Positions 21,078 through 23,850 of a stretch of 23,850 bases of DNA are shown here, piece after piece. The position numbers and the translations under genes are program-made. The notes under the pieces are model-generated. The model was not told where the DNA came from, searched no databases, and saw only the letters and a program-made list of their open reading frames with translations. Each line of letters begins with the position of its first letter. Positions within the stretch are counted from its first letter, which is position 1. The stretch comes from Erysipelotrichaceae bacterium (GTDB taxonomy: Bacteria; Bacillota_I; Bacilli_A; Erysipelotrichales; Erysipelotrichaceae): NCBI GenBank assembly GCA_900759455.1, contig CAAEVI010000004.1:1-23850 (forward strand). Reading direction: 5' to 3'.

Positions 21078-23264
21078 TTATTCAGCCTGATTTTTTTCCT
21101 GGTCATCCGCTTTAGGAGCGGCATGTTCCGAATGCTCGTTCTTTTCTCGCTTCGGTTTCGGAAGCAGTGCTTTTGCACTGACATTAATTCTTCCTTTATT
21201 GTCGATTTCCATAACTTTCACTTCGATTTTATCGCCGACTTTAAGCACATCTTCAACACGATCTACACGGTTATGAGAAATTTTCGAAATATGAAGCAGT
21301 CCGTCAGTTCCCGGGAACAACGTGACAAACGCACCGAATTTTTCAATACGGGCAACTGTCGCATCGTAAATGTCACCGACCTTCGCTTCACGCACGATAT
21401 CTTCAATCATAGCAACGGCTTTATTAATTGCCTCACGGTCACTATGATAAATAACAACCTGTCCATTGTCATCGATATCAATCTTAACATTGTCACATGC
21501 TTCGATGATCTGATTGATCATTTTTCCGCCTGGACCGATTACATCTTTAATCTTATCGGTCTTAATCTGCATGATATGTGTTTTCGGTGCATATGGGCTT
21601 ACATCCGGACGAGGTTCACTGATCGCACCCATCATATTAGCAAGAATCTCCTTGCGAGCAACTTTTGCCTGAGCCAACTCTTCTTCAAAAATCTCTTTTG
21701 TAATTCCTGTCACCTTAATATCCATCTGCAGTGCAGTAATGCCTGCTTCTGTACCGGCAACCTTAAAGTCCATATCGCCAAAATGGTCTTCCATACCCTG
21801 GATATCCGTAAGTACCGTATATTTACCGCTGTTCTCGTCCATGATAAGTCCCATGGCTATACCCGCAACAGGAGCTTTGATCGGTACACCGGCAGCCATC
21901 AAAGACATTGTTCCGGCACAAATGGACGCCTGTGATGAGGATCCGTTTGACTCTAAAACTTCCGCAACTGTACGAATTGTATACGGGAATTCTTCCAATG
22001 AAGGCAGAACCTGCAGCAGTGCACGCTCTCCCAATGCACCATGACCGATTTCACGGCGTCCCGGACTTCCCATTCTTCCTGTTTCTCCGACAGAATATGG
22101 AGGGAAGTTATAGTGATGCATGAAGCGTTTTGTATCAACTTCTGTCAGATCGTCGATGATCTGGTTATCATTGATAGCACCCAGTGTCGTAACACTTAAA
22201 ACCTGCGTTTCACCACGAGTAAACATAGCGCTTCCGTGTGTACGAGGCAGCAGATCGACCTGTGAATCCAAAGGACGGATCTCATTGATCTTTCTTCCGT
22301 CAGGACGAACCTTATCTTCGATGATCAAGCGGCGAACTTCATCTGCTTCGATTGAATGGCAGATTTCCTTCACCTGCTTGATGGCCGTATTCTTCTCTTT
22401 TTCGCTTTCGTACTCGCGTGCCTCAAACATCGCAACGGCTTCATCCGTCAGCTCATCAATTTTATTGTAGCGTTCCAGTTTCTTTTCGATAGAAACAGCG
22501 GCGCGAATCTGATGTTCAAACTTTTCACGTACTTCCGCATTTAATGCTTCGTCGATTGTATACAATGTAATTTCACGTTTTTCCTTGCCTACAGCCGCGA
22601 TGATCTCTTCCTGGAATGCACACAGCTGCTTGATATGTTCATGCCCAAACATTAAAGCACCAAGCATATCCTCTTCACTGACTTCCTTGGCACCTGCCTC
22701 AACCATGTTGATTGCATTTTTTGTACCGGCAACAGTTAATGAGATATCACTCTTCTCTGCCTCTTCGACAGACGGATTAATGATGTATTTTCCATCGATT
22801 CTTCCTACCTGAACTCCGGCAATAGGTCCGTTAAACGGAATGTCAGAAATGCAAAGTGCCAGCGATGCACCCAGCATAGCTGTCATTTCCGGCGTACGGT
22901 CCTGATCAACGGACAACACCGTATTGACAACCTGCACTTCATTGCGGAATCCCTCCGCAAACAAAGGCCGGATCGGACGGTCAATCATTCGCGCAGTTAA
23001 TGTTGCATGTTCACTCGGACGTCCTTCTCTTCGTAAAAAGCCTCCCGGGATTTTTCCTACTGAATACAGTTTTTCCTCAAAGCTGACTGTCAGCGGAAAA
23101 AAATCAATTCCTTCTTTTGGCTGATTGCTGGCAGTTGCTGTAGAAAGCACTACTGTATCGTCATAACGTACAAGAGCAGATCCTCCTGCCTGTTTTGCAA
23201 TCTCACCGGTTTCCACTGTGATCACCCGACCACAGAAATCTAAACGAAATACTTGTTTAGCCAT
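21078..23264 (-). CDS. pnp: Polyribonucleotide nucleotidyltransferase (PNPase)
   Basis: PNPase degrades RNA 3'-5' using phosphate, as a trimer. The first RNase PH domain carries FDFCGR-type start (RLDFCGRVITVETGE) and GGFLRREGRPSEHATLTARMIDRP; the second carries the catalytic segments FPPYSVGETGRMGSPGRREIGHG and SNGSSSQASICAGTMSLM. Near the C-terminus are a KH domain (DVIGPGGKMINQIIE) and an S1 domain (GAFVTLFPGTDGLLHISKIS), then a charged tail ending QEKNQAE. At 728 residues it is full length. I choose ATG 23264 with AAGAGGTGA upstream; the frame opens at 23288 but that part lacks conservation. rpsO lies upstream, as is usual. Confidence 0.96.
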   Translation of the reverse strand: MAKQVFRLDFCGRVITVETGEIAKQAGGSALVRYDDTVVLSTATASNQPKEGIDFFPLTVSFEEKLYSVGKIPGGFLRREGRPSEHATLTARMIDRPIRPLFAEGFRNEVQVVNTVLSVDQDRTPEMTAMLGASLALCISDIPFNGPIAGVQVGRIDGKYIINPSVEEAEKSDISLTVAGTKNAINMVEAGAKEVSEEDMLGALMFGHEHIKQLCAFQEEIIAAVGKEKREITLYTIDEALNAEVREKFEHQIRAAVSIEKKLERYNKIDELTDEAVAMFEAREYESEKEKNTAIKQVKEICHSIEADEVRRLIIEDKVRPDGRKINEIRPLDSQVDLLPRTHGSAMFTRGETQVLSVTTLGAINDNQIIDDLTEVDTKRFMHHYNFPPYSVGETGRMGSPGRREIGHGALGERALLQVLPSLEEFPYTIRTVAEVLESNGSSSQASICAGTMSLMAAGVPIKAPVAGIAMGLIMDENSGKYTVLTDIQGMEDHFGDMDFKVAGTEAGITALQMDIKVTGITKEIFEEELAQAKVARKEILANMMGAISEPRPDVSPYAPKTHIMQIKTDKIKDVIGPGGKMINQIIEACDNVKIDIDDNGQVVIYHSDREAINKAVAMIEDIVREAKVGDIYDATVARIEKFGAFVTLFPGTDGLLHISKISHNRVDRVEDVLKVGDKIEVKVMEIDNKGRINVSAKALLPKPKREKNEHSEHAAPKADDQEKNQAE

Positions 23265-23296
23265 TCTTTCACCTCTTATTTTTCTCAATCTATCTT

Positions 23297-23325
23297 ATAA
23301 TATCACACTTTAAAAGGGAACACAA
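23297..23325 (-). promoter_or_regulatory. Sigma-A promoter of pnp
   Basis: TTGTGT (23320-23325), 17-base spacer, TATTAT (23297-23302) with TGA directly upstream (extended -10). It lies between the rpsO terminator and pnp, so pnp can be transcribed on its own. Confidence 0.6.
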
Positions 23326-23367
23326 AGCAATAATTGTCACATTTCCAAGGTTGTTCGGCCTTTAAAT

Positions 23368-23395
23368 AAAAAAGTCTGCATTTGCAGACTTTTTT
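23368..23395. terminator. Terminator between rpsO and pnp
   Basis: AAAAAGTCTGCA/TGCAGACTTTTT, 12 perfect pairs with a 2-base top, flanked by A and T runs so that it can act on both strands. It follows the rpsO stop by 7 bases. Confidence 0.85.
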
Positions 23396-23402
23396 GACAA
23401 TA

Positions 23403-23669
23403 TTACTTACGCAGACCCAAACGCTCAATCAGAGTTTTGTAACGATCCAGATCTTTGTCCTTCAGGTATGCCAGCAGATTTCTACGGCGACCTACCATTT
23501 TCATCAGACCACGCTGTGAATGATAGTCATGTTTGTGCTCTTTGAAATGCTCTGTCAGACGGTTGATACGTTCAGTCAATACAGCGATCTGTACTTCCGG
23601 TGAACCTGTATCACCTTCAAAACGTGCATACTCTTTCATAATTGCCTGTTTTTCACTTTTTAATAACAT
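23403..23669 (-). CDS. rpsO: 30S ribosomal protein S15
   Basis: S15 binds 16S rRNA early in 30S assembly. The 88-residue product has the standard length and sequence: GDTGSPEVQIAVLTERI, LTEHFKEHKHDYHSQRGL, and the final VGRRRNLLAYLKDKD with YKTLIERLGLRK. AGGAGG precedes ATG 23669. In B. subtilis truB-ribF-rpsO-pnp are adjacent; here rpsO-pnp lies some 15 kb from truB-ribF in this window. Confidence 0.97.
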   Translation of the reverse strand: MLLKSEKQAIMKEYARFEGDTGSPEVQIAVLTERINRLTEHFKEHKHDYHSQRGLMKMVGRRRNLLAYLKDKDLDRYKTLIERLGLRK

Positions 23670-23700
23670 ATGTTTTCCTCCTGTTTTCTAAAGTCCTTTC

Positions 23701-23739
23701 TTACCGAGACGATGTCTGAGGATAGCAATCACCCAGTAA
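23701..23739 (-). promoter_or_regulatory. Hairpin in the rpsO leader, possible S15 autoregulatory site
   Basis: On the minus strand TTACTGGG (23732-23739) pairs with CTCGGTAA (23701-23708), 8 pairs including two G-U, enclosing GAT/ATC. It sits about 30 bases upstream of the rpsO start, within the leader beginning near 23745. Several bacterial phyla use rpsO leader RNAs that bind S15. The match here is structural only. Confidence 0.4.
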
Positions 23740-23751
23740 AAAAGCAATATG

Positions 23752-23779
23752 ATTATATCATATACATAGGAAAATACAA
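23752..23779 (-). promoter_or_regulatory. Sigma-A promoter of rpsO
   Basis: TTGTAT (23774-23779), 16-base spacer, perfect TATAAT (23752-23757) with TGA upstream (extended -10). The start point is near 23745. Confidence 0.7.
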
Positions 23780-23786
23780 TCTTTTT

Positions 23787-23850
23787 TCATAAAAAATCAA
23801 TCAGAATGTCATGAAGAACAAATTTTCCCTCATCTGTTGTTTTTAAATGA
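23787..23850 (-). CDS. C-terminal end of a minus-strand gene (product not identified)
   Basis: The last 20 codons, ending in TGA at 23787-23789, read HLKTTDEGKFVLHDILIDFL. The pattern Lys/Leu-Thr-x-x-Gly-Lys-Phe-Val followed by a hydrophobic helix to the end resembles the C-terminus of HemW-type radical SAM proteins, where a winged-helix ends with L-T-x-x-G. The piece is too short for a firm name. The rpsO promoter overlaps the region just after its stop, so no separate terminator separates them. Confidence 0.45.
   Translation of the reverse strand, partial: HLKTTDEGKFVLHDILIDFL

Noticed and set aside
21123..21935. 270-codon plus-strand frame opposite pnp
   Set aside because: Rich in Phe, His, Asn and Ile as expected for an antisense shadow of pnp; no ribosome site or family resemblance.
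1..23850. CRISPR arrays, tRNA or rRNA genes, phage or toxin-antitoxin modules
   Set aside because: No regularly spaced direct repeats, cloverleaf sequences ending in CCA, or phage or toxin-type genes were seen on either strand.

Overview
The window looks like chromosome of a low-to-moderate GC, endospore-related Firmicute, most likely an Erysipelotrichales bacterium close to the Clostridium innocuum group. I infer this from protein style and gene order (spoIIIAH next to an Asp23-family gene and nusB; murC, a DUF948 gene and ccpA together; PepV; a T-box before hisS-aspS). No rRNA or tRNA gene is present to confirm it. Almost all genes lie on the minus strand; only a TtcA-like gene, an HD-domain gene and an IS remnant lie on plus.

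Layout. 1-2.8 kb (minus): start of xseA, nusB, a 5'-nucleotidase, an Asp23-family gene and spoIIIAH, the last with a candidate sigma-E promoter. 2.8-6.0 kb: truB, ribF and a divergent RelA/SpoT-domain gene, compactly arranged. 6.2-7.0 kb (plus): ttcA-like tRNA thiolase. 7.0-7.75 kb: a region without an intact gene that holds a frameshifted small ORF, two terminator-type hairpins and a strong candidate for a structured small RNA with its own promoter. 7.75-8.4 kb: HD-domain gene (plus) facing aspS across a shared terminator. 8.4-11.8 kb: hisS-aspS operon behind a T-box leader. 11.8-13.8 kb: a membrane-anchored VanY-type D,D-carboxypeptidase and a YebC/PmpR regulator. 13.86-14.54 kb: a decayed IS3/IS150-family element with most of its transposase deleted. 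14.5-20.9 kb: pepV-trmB-thioredoxin-unknown-murC followed by DUF948-helical protein-ccpA. 21.0-23.7 kb: rpsO and pnp with terminator and leader structures. The window ends in the last 20 codons of another minus-strand gene.

The window mostly carries housekeeping RNA functions (pseudouridylation, thiolation, m7G, tRNA charging, RNA decay, antitermination) and cell-wall functions (MurC, VanY), with carbon control (CcpA). The points most worth a second look are the structured RNA at 7477-7636 with mutually exclusive hairpins, the hisS-aspS T-box whose specifier loop carries overlapping Asp and His codons, the orphan spoIIIAH with a sigma-E-like promoter, and the divergent RelA/SpoT-domain protein.
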